From Ursus arctos (lineage: Eukaryota; Chordata; Mammalia; Carnivora; Ursidae): a stretch of DNA of 64,000 bases. The position numbers and the translations under genes are program-made. The DNA lies in assembly GCF_023065955.2 (NCBI RefSeq), contig NW_026622863.1, positions 41,646,177 to 41,710,176 on the forward strand, given 5' to 3'. Below are positions 22,579 through 37,100 of the stretch, piece after piece. Position 1 is the stretch's first letter; each line of letters begins with the position of its first letter. The notes under the pieces were generated by a model that was given only the letters and a program-made list of their open reading frames with translations, was not told where the DNA came from and did not search any database.

Positions 22579-25500
22579 TTCTCCTCTTCTTCCTCTTCCT
22601 CTTCTTCTTCTTCTTTCTTCTTCTTCTTCTTTTCTTCTTCTTCTCCTTCTCCTTCTCCTTCTCCTTCTTCTTCTTCTTCTTTAAAGATTTTATTTATTTG
22701 AGAGAGAGAGTGCACAAGCAGGGAAGGGGCAGAGGGAGAGGGAGAAGCAGGCTTCCCAGTGAGCAGGCAGCCGATGCAGGGCTCGATCCCAGGACCCTGG
22801 GATCATGATCTGAGCTGAAGGCAAATGCTCAACCAACTGAGCTACCTAGGCACCCCTCTTTTTTTTTTTTAAGTAGGCTCCATATGCAGTGTTGAGCCCA
22901 GCGTGGGGCTTGAACTTATGATCATGAGATCAACACCTGAACTGAGATCAAGGGACGATTGACCAATTGAGTCACTCAGGCACCCCTAAATTGAAGTGAG
23001 AAAACAACAGAAAGGATGAGAACCAAAATCAGAATATAAACGCTGCCAGAACTCCAGGTTGTTAGTTAAACTAAGCAATTGTTGGAGAAACCACAGAGGA
23101 CTTAGCAAAAAGATACCAGAAAAGAGTTCTGAAAAACAGAAGTGCACCAACACCTGGTGAGATTCTGAGATTTCTGCATTTTTGATTAACAGCACTACAT
23201 AACTTGCTCATAGCTCAAGCAGAAGAAAACTGGAGCCTTACTGGATGGAGGTGTCAGAAGTTGCAGCTCACAAAGCAGCAGGAAATATAAGGGGTGAAAC
23301 ACTGGAAGACAGAGAGCTCCAGAAAGTAAGCCCTAAAATATAAGTATAAACACCAGTTCCTTAATCAAGAGCTAAAGTATATGAACACAAAGAGAACCCA
23401 TCTCCCCTCCCCTAAGGGGGCTATGGTCAAAAGCAACAGGTGGAAGCTTAAAGAACTGAGCTGATATATCAACTGCTTTACACTTGGGGGTGGGGACAGA
23501 GTTTAAAGTTCGATTTCAAGCAAATTAGTTGCCTGCTAGAAAAAAAAAAACCCAATAATCCTCAGGAAAAAAAAGACAGAATCAGATTACTGTATTATTC
23601 ATGATATCCAGGTTTCTAGGAAAAATTACTAAACATACAAACAAAACAAAACAAGAGGAAGGGGAATATGACCTATATTCAGAAAAAGCCAGAGAAACTA
23701 ATTCCTAGTGGGCCCCAAAGTTGGATTTTGCCAACAAAAGGCTTCAAAGAAGCTATTCTTAATGTGTTCAGAGAAGTAAAGAAAAACCTAGCATGGAAAT
23801 AGATATAACTAAAAAGTCAATACATGAATGAAAGTGAACTATTAAAATGTATTTGATTGACATAAAACACAACACATATAAAAACAGATGAATAAAAAAC
23901 AGGTTTGCGGTGCCTAGGTGGCTTAGTTAAATATCTGACTCTTGATTTCAGCTCAGGTCATGATCTCAGGGTCATGGGATTGAGCCCTACGTCAGACTCC
24001 ATGCTCAGTGGGGAGTCAGCTTGAGATTCTGTCTCTCCCTCCTTAAAATAAATAAATAAATCTTTAAAAAACAACAAAAACAACCAAACAGCAGGTTAGG
24101 AGGAACCTGAAATGCACATTACTAAATGTAAGAAGCCAATCAGAAAAGGCTGTATGATTCCAACTATATGACATTCTGGACAGACAAAACTATGGAGATA
24201 GTAAAAAAAAAAAAAAAAAAAAAAGAGGAAGGGATAAGGGATAAATAGCTGTAACACAGAGGATTTTTAGAGCAGTGAAACTATTCTGTATAACACTATA
24301 ATGGTGGATGTATCATTATATATTTGTCAAAATCTACTGAATATATAAGACCAAGAGTGAACCTTAATGTAAACTATAGACATTGGGAAATAATGATGTG
24401 TTAATGTAGCTTCACTGTAATAAATATATCACTCTGCTGCAAAATGTTAATAATGGGGAGGCTATTCATCTGTGGGGACGGGGGTAAATGGAAACTCTGT
24501 ACCTTTAAAAAAAAAAAAAGATTTTATTTTTAAGTAATCTTTATACACCATGTGGGGCCTGAACCCACAATCCTAGATTAAGAGTCACATGCTCCATGGA
24601 CTGAGCCAGCCAGACACCCTGAAACTCTGTACTTTCTATACAATTTTGCCATGAACCTAAAATTGCCTTAATATATAAAGTATATTTAAAAGGATTTAAA
24701 GAACAGGTTAGTAAAGACACCTGCAGATTGAAAGTGAGGGGATGGAGAACCATTTCTCATGCTAATGGACATCAAAAGAAAGCTGGAGTAGCCATACTTT
24801 TTAAGGCAAACTAGATTTTATTTTTTATTTATTTTATTTTTTTATTATTATTTTTTTCATTAACCTGGTAACATTATTTTTTTTTTTAAGATTTTATTTA
24901 TTTATTTGACAGAGAGAGAAAAAGAAAGAGCACACAAGCAGGGGGAGCAGCAGCAGGAGAGGGAGAAGCAGGCTCTCTGTGGAGTGGGGAGCCTGATATG
25001 TGGTTTGATCCCAGGACACTGGGATCATGACCTGAGCTGAAGGCAGCCGCTTAACCAACTGAACCACCCAGGCACCCCTATTTTTTATTTTTTAAAGATT
25101 TTATTTATTTATTTGACAGAGCAAGAGAGAGAGAGATCACAAGTAGGCAGAGCATCAGGCAGAGGGAGAGGGAGAAGAATGCTCCCCACAGAGCAGAGAG
25201 CCCGACGTGGGGCTTGACCCCAAGACCCTGGGATCACAACCTAAGCCGAAGGCAGACACTCAACCGACTGAGTCATCCAGGAGCCCCCAAACTAGATTTT
25301 AAACCAAAGATTGTAACAAGATAAGAAGAAGGGCATTATATAATAAAGAGGCCTATCCAACAAGAAGACCTAACAAATGTAAATATTTATGCTCCCAATG
25401 TGGAGTACCCAAATATACAAATCAATTAATAACAATCATAAAGAAATTCATTGATAAAAATACAATAATAGTAGGGGATTTTAACACCACTTACAGCAAT

Positions 25501-28500
25501 GGAGAGATCATCTAAGCAAAAAATCAACAAGGAAACAATGGTTTTGCATGACACACCAGACCAGATGGACTTAACAGATATATTCAGAACATTTCATCCT
25601 AACACAGCAGAATGCACATTTTTTTCCAGTGCACATGGAACACTCTCCAGAACAGATCACATACTGGGTCAGAAATCAGGCCTCAACAAGTACAAAACAA
25701 CTGAGATCATACCATAGATATTTTCTGACCACAACGCTATGAAACTTGAAGTAAACCACAAGAAAAAATTTGGAAAGACCATAAATACATGGAGGTTAAA
25801 GAACATCCTACTAAAGAATGAGTGGGTTAACCAGGAAATTCAAGAAGAAATTAAAAAAAAAATACATGAAAGTGAAGATATGACAGTCCAAAACCTTTGG
25901 GATGCAGCAAAAGTGGTCCTAAGATGGAAGTACATAGCAATACAGGCCTACCTCAAGAAACAAAACTCAAATATATGACCTAATCTTACACCTAAAGGAA
26001 CTAGAAAAGTAACAGGAAATAAAGCCTAAATCCAGCAGAAGAAGGGAAATAATAAAGATTAGAGCAGAAATAAATGAGACCAAAAAAAAAAAAAAAAACC
26101 CCACAAACAAACAAACAAACAACAAAAACAAAAACCCCAACAAACCAAAAAACTCAGTAGTACAGATCAGTCAAACTAAGAGCTGGTTCTTTGAAAGAAT
26201 TAATAAAATTGATAACCCCCCTAGCGAGACTTACCAAAAAGAAAAGAGAAAGGACCCAAATCAATAAAATCACAAATGAAAAAGGAGAGATCATAACCAA
26301 CACTACAGAAATAGAATTATAAGAAAATATTGTTAAAAATTATATGCCAACAAACTAGGCAATCTGGAAATGGATAAATTCCTAGAAACATAAATTACCC
26401 AAACTGAAACGGGAATAGAAAAGTTGAACAGATGTATAACAAGCAAATAAATGGAATCAGTAATCAAAAATCTCCCAACAAACAAAAATCCAGGGCCTAA
26501 TGGCTTCCCAGGAGAATTCTACCAAACATTTAAAGAGTTAATACCTGTTTTTCTTAAACAGTTCCAAAAAACAGAAATGGAAGGAAAACTCCGAAACACA
26601 TTCTACAAGGCCGGCATTACCTTGATTCCAAAACCAGTCAAAGATCACACTAAAAAGGATAATTATGGCCAATATCCCTGATGAACATGAATGCAAAAAT
26701 TTTCAACAAGATACTAGTAAACTGAATCCAACAGTACATTAAAACAATTATTCACCACAATCAAGTGGGATTTATTCCTGGGCTGCAAGGGTGGTTCAGT
26801 ATTGCGTATCAATCAACATGACACACCATGTTAATAAAGGGTAAGAACCACACAATCCTATCAACAGATACAGAAAAAGCATTTGACATGGGGCGCCTGG
26901 GTGGCTCAGTCGTTAAGCGTCTGCCTTTGGCACAGGGCGTGATCCCAGTGTCCTGGGATCGAGCCCTGCATTGGGCTCCCTACTCCACTGGGAGCCTGCT
27001 GCTTCCTCTCCCACTCCCCCTGCTTGTGTTCCCACTCTCGCTGGGTGTCTCTCTGTCAAATAAATAAAATCTTAAAAAAAAAGAAAAAGAAAAAGCATTT
27101 GACAAAATACAGTATCCACTCTTGATAGAAGTCCTCAACAAAGTAGGGATAGATGGAACACACATCAACATCATAAAGGCCATATACAAAAGACCCACAG
27201 TTATATCATCCTCAATGGGGAAAAAATGAAAGCCTTTCCCCTATGGTCAGGAAGAAGACAAGGATGTCCACTCCCACCATTGTTATTTAACACAGTACTG
27301 GAAGTCTTAACTTCAGCAATCAGACAACAAAAAGAAAGAAAAGGCATCCAAACTAGCAAGGAAGAAGTCAAAACTTTCACTATTCACAAACAACATGATA
27401 CTCTATGTAGAAAACCTGAAAGACTCCACCAAAAAGTTGCTAGAATATAGGAATTCAGCAATGTCGTAGGATACAAAATCAACATAAAGAAATCTGTTGC
27501 ATTTTTATACACCAATAATGAAGCAGCAGAAAGAGAAATCAAGGAAACAAATCCCATTTACAGTTGCACCAAGAATCATAACTTACCTAGGAATAAACCT
27601 AACCAGAGTAAAAGATCTGTACTCTGAAAACTATAGAACACTCATGAAAGAAATTGAAGATGACACAGAGAGATGGAAGAACAAATATTATTAAAATGTC
27701 TATACTACCCAAAGCAATCTATACATTTAATGAAATCCCTATCAAAATACCACCAGCATTTTTCAAAGAGGTAGAACAAATAATCCTAAAATTTGTATGG
27801 AACCACAAAAGACCCTGGATAGCCAAAGCAATCTTGAAAAAACTGGAGGCATCACAATTCCAGATTTCAAGTTATTAACAAAGCTGTAGTCATCAAGACA
27901 GTATGGCACCGGCACAAAAATAGACACATAGATCAATGGAACAGAATAGAGAACCCAGAAATGGACCCACACTATATGGTCAACTAATATTTGACAAAGC
28001 AGGAAAGAATATCTAATGGAAAAAAGACAGTCTCTTCAACAAATGGTGTTAAGAAAACTGGACAGCAACATGCAAAAGAATGCAACTGCATCACTTTTTT
28101 ACACCATACACAAAAATAAATTCAAAATGGATGAAAAATCTCAATGTGAGATAGGAAACCATCAAAATCCTAGAGGAGAACAAGGCAGAAACCTCTTTGA
28201 CATCAGCCATAGCAACCTTAACCAGACAAGTCTCAAGAGACAAGGGAAACAAAAGCAAAAATGAACTATTAGGACTTCATCAAGATAAAAAGCTGCACAG
28301 TGAAGGAAACAATCAACAAAGCTAAAAGGCAGCCTACAGAATGGGAGAAGATATTTGCAAACAACATATCTGATAGAGGGTTAGTATCCAAAAATCTATA
28401 AAAAACTTATTAAACTCAACACCCCCCCCCAAAATAATCCAGTTAAGAAATGGGCAGAAGACATGAAGAGACATTTTTCCAAAGAAGACATCCAGATGGC

Positions 28501-31500
28501 TCATAGACACATTTAAAAGATGCTCAACAGCCTCATCATCAGGGAAATACAAATCAAAACCATGATGAGATATTACTTCCCACCTATCAGAATGGCTAAA
28601 ATTAGCAACACATTAAACAACAGATGTTGGCGAGGATGTGGAGAAAGGGGAACCCTCCTACACAGTTGGAATGCAAACTGGTGCAATCACTCTGGAAAAC
28701 AGTATGGAGGTTCTTTAAAAAGTTAAAAATAGAATTACCATACAACCCAGAAATTTGCACTACTTACTTACCCAAGGATACAAAAATATTGATGCAAAGG
28801 GGTACATGCACCCCAGTGTTTATAGCAGCATTATCAACAATAGCCAAATTATGGAAAGACCCCAAATGCATCCACATATATATAACATATATATGTAATG
28901 GAATATTACTCATCCATCAAAAAGAATGAAATCTTGCCTTGTGCAATGACACGGGTAGAGCTAGACTGTATTATGCTAAGAGAAATAGGTCAGTCAGAGA
29001 AAGATACATAACATATGCTTTCACTCATATGTGGAATTTAAGAAACAAAACAGATGAACACAGGGGAAGGGAAAAAAGACAGGGAGGTGAACCATAAGAG
29101 TCTAATAATAGAGAACAAACTGAGGGTTGCTGGAGGGGAACTGGGTGGGGGATGGGTTAAATGGGTGATGGGTATTAAGGAGGGCACATGTTGGTGATGA
29201 GCACTGGTTATATGTAAGTGATAAGTCACTAAATTCTACTCCTGAAACCAATACTACACTATATGTTAACAATAAGAAAAGTTTCAAAATACATTAGGCA
29301 AAAATCAACAAAAGTAACATGAGACTTAAAAAAGTCCAAAACCGTGGTTGATGTTAATCAGTAAATGAAAGAACTAGACCAAAGGGGGTGAAAATCCGGA
29401 CAAATTTAGAATCTCTAAAGAATACTGACAACCACCTAACTCATTTCGTATTTGTGGAGCACTACTTTTTTTTTTTTCAATTTTTATTTATTTACTTAAA
29501 GATTTTTATTTATTTATTCATTTGTCAAAGAGATAGAGCACAAGCGGGGGAGCGGCAGGCAGAACAGGCCGAGGGAGAAGCAGACTCCCCACTGAGCAAG
29601 GAGCCCAATGTGGAACTTGATCTCAGGACCTTGGGATCATGACTTGAGCTGAAGGCAGACGCTTAACCAACTGAGCCACCCAGGCGTCCCTAAAGATTTT
29701 ATTTTTAAGTAATCTCTACACCAACGTGGGGCTTCAACTGACAACCCTGAGATCAAGAGTCACATGCTCCATTAACTCCAGCCAGGTACCCCTTACAGTA
29801 CCACTTTTAGTAATCTCCCAACACATTTCTTTTTCTTTTCTTTCCCTTTTTAAAAGATTTTATTTATTTGAGAGAGTGCATGTGTAAGCATGCAAGTAGG
29901 GGGATGGTTGGAGGGAGAGAATCCTCAAGCAGACTCCCCGCTGAGAAAGAGCCCAATGCAGGGCTCCGTCTCACAACCCATGAGATCAGGATCTCAGTCG
30001 AAACCAAGAGTTGAACGATTAACCGACTAAGTCACCCAAGCTCCCCTAAATAGACTGTTTTATAGAGATTGGTAAGTTGATTCTAAAATTTACCTGGAAA
30101 TGTAAAACACCTAGCATGTCTAAACAAGTTTGAAAAAGAAAATGTTGGAAGATTCACATTATCTGATTTTGTGACCTCATAGACTTAATCAAGACTGTGT
30201 ACACTAGTGAAAGCATAAATATACACATCAATAAAACAGACTATGGAAACATTCCTACACATATATGGTTAACTGTCAACAGAAGCTCCAGGATAATTCA
30301 GTAGAGAAAAGATGTCTTTTCACAAACAACTTTGGAAAAACTGAATATTCATTTAAAAAAGGAACCTCAATTCTTATGCATAAAAAGAATTAAGTTGAAA
30401 TAGATAATTCACTTAAAAAATTTTTCTAAACTCATAATACTCATATAGTAAGCAGAAATAAAATATGCATAACCCTGGAGTGTGCAAAGACTTCTGGGAT
30501 AGGACACAAAAAACACACATCATAAAATTTGAAAATCTAATGAACTGGACTTCGTCAAAATTAAAAACTTCAGCTTGGAAAGAGACCTTTAAGAAAATAA
30601 AAAATCAAATCACAGACTGGGAAAAGATAATTCACAGTACTTTTATCTGACAAAAGATTTATGTTTAGAATATATAAAGAACTCATACAACAACAAAAAA
30701 AATCTATGCATTAAAAATTGGCAAAAGCTCTGAACAAGTTCAGAAATTATATAAATGTCAAATAAGCAAAATGCTCACCATTTTTACATATATCAGGGAA
30801 ATGAAAACTAAAATAATGAAATACCATTACACACTCTCTAGGATAAGTAAAATTAAAAAGTGACCATACCAAGTGCTGGTGAGGATATGGAGCTACTCTA
30901 ACTTTTACATATTGTTGGTGGGAATGTAGAATGGCACTACTCTCCATAAATTTGGCAGTTTCTTATGAAGTTAAACATACATTTTTCATACAACCCACTG
31001 ATTCCACACCTAGGTATTTACCCCAAAGAAATGAAAATACAGTTCACGCTAAGATTTCTATGCAAATGTTCATAGGAGCATCATTTGTAATAGTCGGAAA
31101 GTAGGGGGAAAAATGTCTTGGGGTGCCTGGGGGGCAAGGTTGGTTAAGCATCTGCCTTTGGCTCAGGCCATGATTTCTGGTTCCAGGGATTGATCCCTGT
31201 GTTGGGCTCCCTGCTCAGTGGGGAGTCTGCTCCTTCCTCTCCTTCCCCACACTCGTGCACACGCTCTCTCTCTCAAATAAATAAAATCTTAAAAAAAAAA
31301 GTCTATCAAAACATGAGTAGATAAATTGTAGTATATTCATATACTTGAGTACTACTTAGCAATACAAAGAATGTTCTGCTGTACACAACATGAATAAACT
31401 TCAAAAACATGTTGAGTTACACAAGCCAATCTCTCCAAAAGCACATATTCTATTATCCTATTTATATGAAATTCAAGAAGAGGCAAAACTAATTTATAGC

Positions 31501-34108
31501 AGCAGAAGCAGATATATGATTACTGAAGGCCAGGAGTGGCAGAAGAGCTACTGGTTGTATGGGGGCACAGGAGGGGACTTTTTGGGGTAACAGAAATTTT
31601 GTAATCTTGACTGTTGTGATTACATAGACCTATACTATTTTCAAAATTCATGAACTCTATACTTAAATGAGTGCCTTTATTATATATAAATAACACCTCA
31701 ATAAAGCTGATTAAAAAATGAGGGTGGATTTGCAAAGGTTTTGCTTCAAGAATGGCAGAATACCTCTTATTTGACTGTTATGTAGATAACTATAAACGCC
31801 AGATTAGAATATATATATATAACTATTGGAAGGTACTGCAAAGTGACCCAAACAAACTGGAGGGGAGGATTTACACATGGAAGAACAGAAGAGTAAGGGA
31901 AGAACTGCCAATTTATACTACCTGTAGCCTGAGGGCAAGTCCCAAGTAGAGACTGTGTGTAGCAAATAAAATTGAGGTGGAAACCCATGGTCTTACTGGC
32001 TTGAAGAACCAAAAGACAGCGTTTAGGGCAACAGTAGCAGCTGGAAAGGAAGTACGGAAATACCACAGAAATGAAAGCCAGAAGGGAGCCCCAAAGAGTG
32101 TGAATAAATTTTGTTCATACTTTTGGCTAATACCTGAATTAGGTATGGGTGGGCCAGAATCAGCACCCTGGTTAAACATAAAGGAAATAAAGCAGGGATT
32201 CAAACTGCCACCAATTAATTAGTCTGAGATTTAAGTTGAACCAAATTAACCATCCAATAAAAGAAATCAGTACTCCACATTACCATTTCCATGGAAATTA
32301 ACTACTATAAGAAATTCTCTTCTACCATAAACAACTGAAACACTATAAAAATATATTAAACACCTGTTTTCAAGTATTGCACAGCTGACAGGACAAAATG
32401 ATGATCCTACAAGAAGGGAAACAAAGTAAGCTCTATAACTGCCCCAGCCTACCACCTAAAAACAGTTTCTAGGTCAGGAACCTGGAGAGGATACACAAAC
32501 AGAGCCCAGCAGTCTCCCTGAGTTGCAGGAACAGAGATCAGAGTTTGGAGGGTCCAAGATGGCAAGAACTGCCAGGCAAAATAATGAGTAGGAAGTAGCA
32601 GAGCCACAGCATACCCCAAGACCACTCCAGACATCTGCAGAGTGATTCCCTTCAATCTATGAATACTGATCTGCAAATATATGGGAGCAAAACTCTGTGG
32701 AGCCGGGGAAAGAAAAAGAGGCAAGTAATAGGGTGAACAATTCCCAGAGCTCAAATAGGCCTGAGAACAGTTTGTATTCCCACCAGCCAGAACAGAGAGA
32801 GCTGATAACACACAGGCAGAGCAGGAGTTGGCAAGGTTTCTATGTAAGGGCCAGACATTAAATATTTTAGGCTTGTGGGCCATATGGTCTCTGTTATAAC
32901 TACTCTGTGGTTGTAGTGCAAAAGCAATAATAAACAACATGTAAAAAAAAAAGAGTGTAGCTGTGTTCTAATATGATTTTATTCACAAAAACAGGGGATT
33001 TAGCTGGATTTAGCCGTGAGGTATAAATTGCTAACCAAGGTTAATGGGGCTAAACTAGCCCTAGACCAAATGCTGCTCTACACTAACAAAAGCTTAAGCT
33101 TCAAGAGGGTCAAAATGATCTGAAGTAGCTTAATTCTTTAAAGGAACTTACCAAAATATAGCCTTCAGCAATTTGAAAATTCAAGTAAAAAAAAAAAAAA
33201 TTCCAGGCATTCAAAGAAGCAGAAAAATAGGACCTTATTTAGAAGGAAGAAAAAACCCCAAGCAAACCAAAAATAACAGGTGATGGATTTAGCAAATAAG
33301 GACGTTAAAGCAGATACTGTAAACATGCTCCATAAGCTTAAGAATACAGAGGAAAAGATGAATATGATGAGAGAAAATGAAGATATAAAAAAGGATCAAA
33401 AAGAACTTCTAGAGAAGAAAAGTACATAATATGAAAATATCAATGGATGGGAGTAACAATAGATTAGACACTGAAGAAGTAAAGAGCAGTAAACTTGAAG
33501 AGAAAGCAACATAAGCTATCCAAACACTTTGGCAACTGGCTGTGTTCCAGTAAAATTTTTATTTACAAAACCAGGTGGCGAGACTGATTTAGTCCTCAGG
33601 CAATAGTCTGCCAATCCTTGGCCTAAGATAACCACTAAAAAAAATAAAACGAAGAAGTACTTGTAATATGTGAATAATAGAGAAAAAATGGAATCATAAA
33701 AAAATTTCTCAATCTAAAAGAAAATAAGAATAGAAAAAAAAGAAAAGTAAAATAACAATTGGGGAAAATAGAAAAAAATGGCAACATGGTATATTTAAAC
33801 CCAATGTATTAATAATTACATTAAATGAAAATGGACTAAAAAGTCCAATAAAAAAGTAGAGTATCAGACCGGAGAAAAAAGTAAGAACAAGCTATATACT
33901 ATCTATAAGAAGCTCCTTATAGGATGGGGCGCCTGGGTGGCACAGTGGTTGGGCGTCTGCCTTCGGCTCAGGGCGTGATCCCGGCGTTATGGGATCGAGC
34001 CCCACATCAGGCTCTTCTGCTATGAGCCTGCTTCTTCCTCTCCCACTCCCCCTGCTTGTGTTCCCTCTCTAGCTGGCTGTCTCTATCTCTGTCAAATAAA
34101 ATAAAATA

Positions 34109-34140
<32 letters not shown>

Positions 34141-37100
34141 GAAGCTCCTTATAGGGGTGCCTGGGTGGCTCAGTCAGTTAAGCATCCGACTCCTGGTTTC
34201 AGCTCAGGTCATGATCTCCGGGTCATGAGATCGAGGCCCACATCAGGCTCTGCACTCAGCACTGAGTCTGCTTGTCCCTCTCCCTCTGCTCCTCCCCCTG
34301 CTCGCGCACACTCTCTCTCTTTCTCAAATAAATAAATAAATAAAATCTTTAAAAAAGAAGCTCACTATAAATATGAAAACAGGAAGATTAAAGTAAAAAG
34401 GATGGAGGGGGTGCCTGGGTGGATCAGTTGGTTGGGCGTTCAACTCTTTGTTTTGGCTCAGGTCATGATCTCAGGGTTCTGGAATTGAGCCCCACATCAG
34501 GCTCCACGCTCAGTGGAGAGTCTGCTTGAGGATTCTCTCCCTCTCCCTCTCCCTTTCTCCCTGCTCACACACACACTCTCTCTAAAATAAACAAATCTTT
34601 TTTTTTTAAAGGATGGAAAACATATATACACTGTGTAACTACTAATCATAAGAAAGTCAAAATGGCTATAATATCAAACAAGATGGATTTCACAACAAAG
34701 AATATTATTAGGGACTAAATAAGGCATTTCATAATAATAGAGTGGGTCAATTCATGAGAGAATATAACAATTCTAAATGTGAATGCACCTAAAAAGAGAA
34801 CTTCAAAATACATTAAGTAAAACCTAATAGAATAGAAAAGGAAAAATGGACAAAACCAAAATTATAACTGAAGATTTCAACTTTCCTCTCAGTCACTGCT
34901 ATAATAAATGGACTGGAAATCAATAAGGATACAGAAGTCTTTACCATCACAATCAACCAATTTGGCCTGATTTTTTAAAGAATACCTAATAACACCAGAA
35001 TGAATACTCTTTACATGTGCACATGGAGCAGTCATCAATTTAAACTATAATTTGTGCCACAAAAAAAGTCTCCATAAATTTAAGACTGAAATCAAATAGA
35101 GTATGTTCCCTGATCGAAAAGAATTAAAGTAGAAATCAATAATAGAAAGCTATCTGGAAAATCCCCAATATTTGGAAATTAGATACATTTCTTCTAAACA
35201 ACCAATAGGTTGAAAAAGAAATCACAGGGGAAACTGAAAATATTTTCAACTGAATCAAAATAAAAATACGACATGTCCAAATTTCTTGAAGACTACTTAA
35301 ACAGTGCTTAGAGGGAAATTTATAGCATTAAATGCTTCTATTAGAAAAAAAGGTCCCATATCAATAATATAAGCTTCCATCTGCAAAACTAGAACATGAT
35401 TTAATTAAACCCAAAGTATTGGGGGGGGAAAAAGGAAACAAAAAAGATAAGAAAGAGGAAACAGAAAAACAATGGAGTAAGCCAATGAAACTAAAAGCTG
35501 GTATTTTTTTTTTTTAAGATTTTATTTATTTATTCGACAGAGATAGAGACAGCCAGCGAGAGAGGGAACACAAGCAGGGGGAGTGGGAGAGGAAGAAGCA
35601 GGCTCATAGCGGAAGAGCCTGATGTGGGGCTTGATCCCATAACGCCAGGATCACGCCCTGAGCCGAAGGCAGATGCTCAACCGCTGTGCCACCCAGGCGC
35701 CCCAAAAGCTGGTACTTTGAAACAGTCAATGAAATTGATAAACCTCTAGCCAAATGACCAAGGAAAAGAATAAGACACAAATTACTAATAACATAAATGA
35801 AAGAGGGGCATTGCTACAGATTGCACAAACATCAAAAGGATAGAGTATATTTTGGACAACTTTATGTCAATAAATTTGATAAATTCCTTGAAAGATACAA
35901 ACTACAGAAGCTCACCAAAGGGGAAAAACCCCAAAAACTGAATATTCCTAATTCTACTAAGGAAATTGAGCTGCTAGTTAGACACCTTCCCACATAAAAA
36001 ATCTCCAGGCTAAGATGGCTTCACTGGGGAATTCTAACAAACACTTTAAGAACAAATAATACCAATTTACACAAATTCTTTCAGAAAATATTACCCAACT
36101 TATTTTATGAGAATTACCCTGATATTGGGGTGCCTGGGTGGCTCAGTCTGTTGAGCGGCTGACTCTTGGTTTCGGCTCAGGTCATGATCTCATGGTCATG
36201 AGATCCAGCCCAGTGTCTAGCTCAGTGGGGAGTCTGCTTGAGATTCTCTCTTTCCCTCGCCCTCTGCCACTCCTCCCGCTCATATGCACACACACTTCTC
36301 TCTCAAATAAATAAATCTTAAGAAAAAAAAAGAATTACCCTGATATCAAAACTAAACAAAGGTATTATAAGAAAAATTAGACCAAATTCTTATGAACCAT
36401 AAACAAAAGAATCCTTAACAATGTATTAGCAAATTCATCAAGCAGTATATATATATATATATATATATATAAATATCATGACAAAGTGGCGTTTATCCTA
36501 GGGCGACTAAGTTGGCTGAACACTTCAAAATCAATATAATTCACTGTGTTAATAGAAAAAAAAAAGGTCATATAATGGGGAATAACCAATAGATTCAGAA
36601 AAACCTTTGAAAAAATTCAACACCCTCTCATTATAAAAACTATCAGCAAACTAGAACTTTTTTACCAGATCTATGCAAAACCTATATAGCTAATACCATA
36701 CTTAATAGTGAAACATTGGATCCCTTTCCCCTAAGTCAGGAACAAGGTAAAAATGTCTGTTCTCACCACTTTTATTCAACACTGTACTGAAGGTTCTAGA
36801 CAAAGTAGTAAATGAATAGATTGAAAAGCAAGACGGAAAACAGTCATTATTCACATATGACATGACTGTCTACGTAGAAAATCCTAAAGAATATACAAAA
36901 AATTACTAGAACTAATAAGTAACTTTAGAAAGACTGTAGGTCAATATACAAAAATCAATTGCATTTTCATATTTTAGCAGTGAATGGTGAGAATTTGAAA
37001 TAAAAATGAATAGCATTTACAATAACATAAAAAAATAAATACCCAGGGATCAATATATCAAAACATGTGCAAGATGGTAAACTGAAAACAACAAAGCATT

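Larger units (their letters stand above)
22990..24750 (+). mobile_element. Old L1M/HAL1-like fragment (plus), interrupted
   Basis: TTACTGTATTATTCATGATA, GAAAAGCCAGAGAAACTAAT, TCTTAATGTGTTCAGAGAAG (ORF1-like) and, after a SINE, ACCTGAAATGCACATTACTA, GATTCCAACTATATGACATT, GGGAAATAATGATGTGTTAA, GTACTTTCTATACAATTTTG and CCATGAACCTAAAATTGC (3' end) follow an old L1/HAL1 consensus. SINEs at 23906-24072 and 24505-24620 are nested. Confidence 0.6.
24750..29290 (+). mobile_element. 5'-truncated L1 LINE, plus strand, with nested SINEs
   Basis: The sequence enters inside the ORF2 endonuclease ([13 protein letters not shown] text at about 24763) and runs through RT to the carnivoran L1 3' UTR. Recognisable coding pieces include [20 protein letters not shown] (25572 onward), [19 protein letters not shown] (about 26480), [13 protein letters not shown] (about 27250) and [13 protein letters not shown] (about 28624). 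The catalytic FADD region is degraded. The 3' UTR has AACCATAAGAGTCTAATAATAG and the final CTATATGTTAAC near 29270. Interrupted by SINEs at 24821-25288 and 26889-27087. Stops and indels throughout. Confidence 0.9.

Noticed and set aside
22472..22715. Low-complexity open frames (Ser/Phe/Leu plus; Lys/Glu minus)
   Set aside because: They are translations of the (CTTT)n/(CTT)n microsatellite.
32449..32940. A 163-codon minus-strand frame as a gene
   Set aside because: It crosses repeat-like text and an hAT MITE, has no domain, and lies within the ZNF567 intron with no splice signals.
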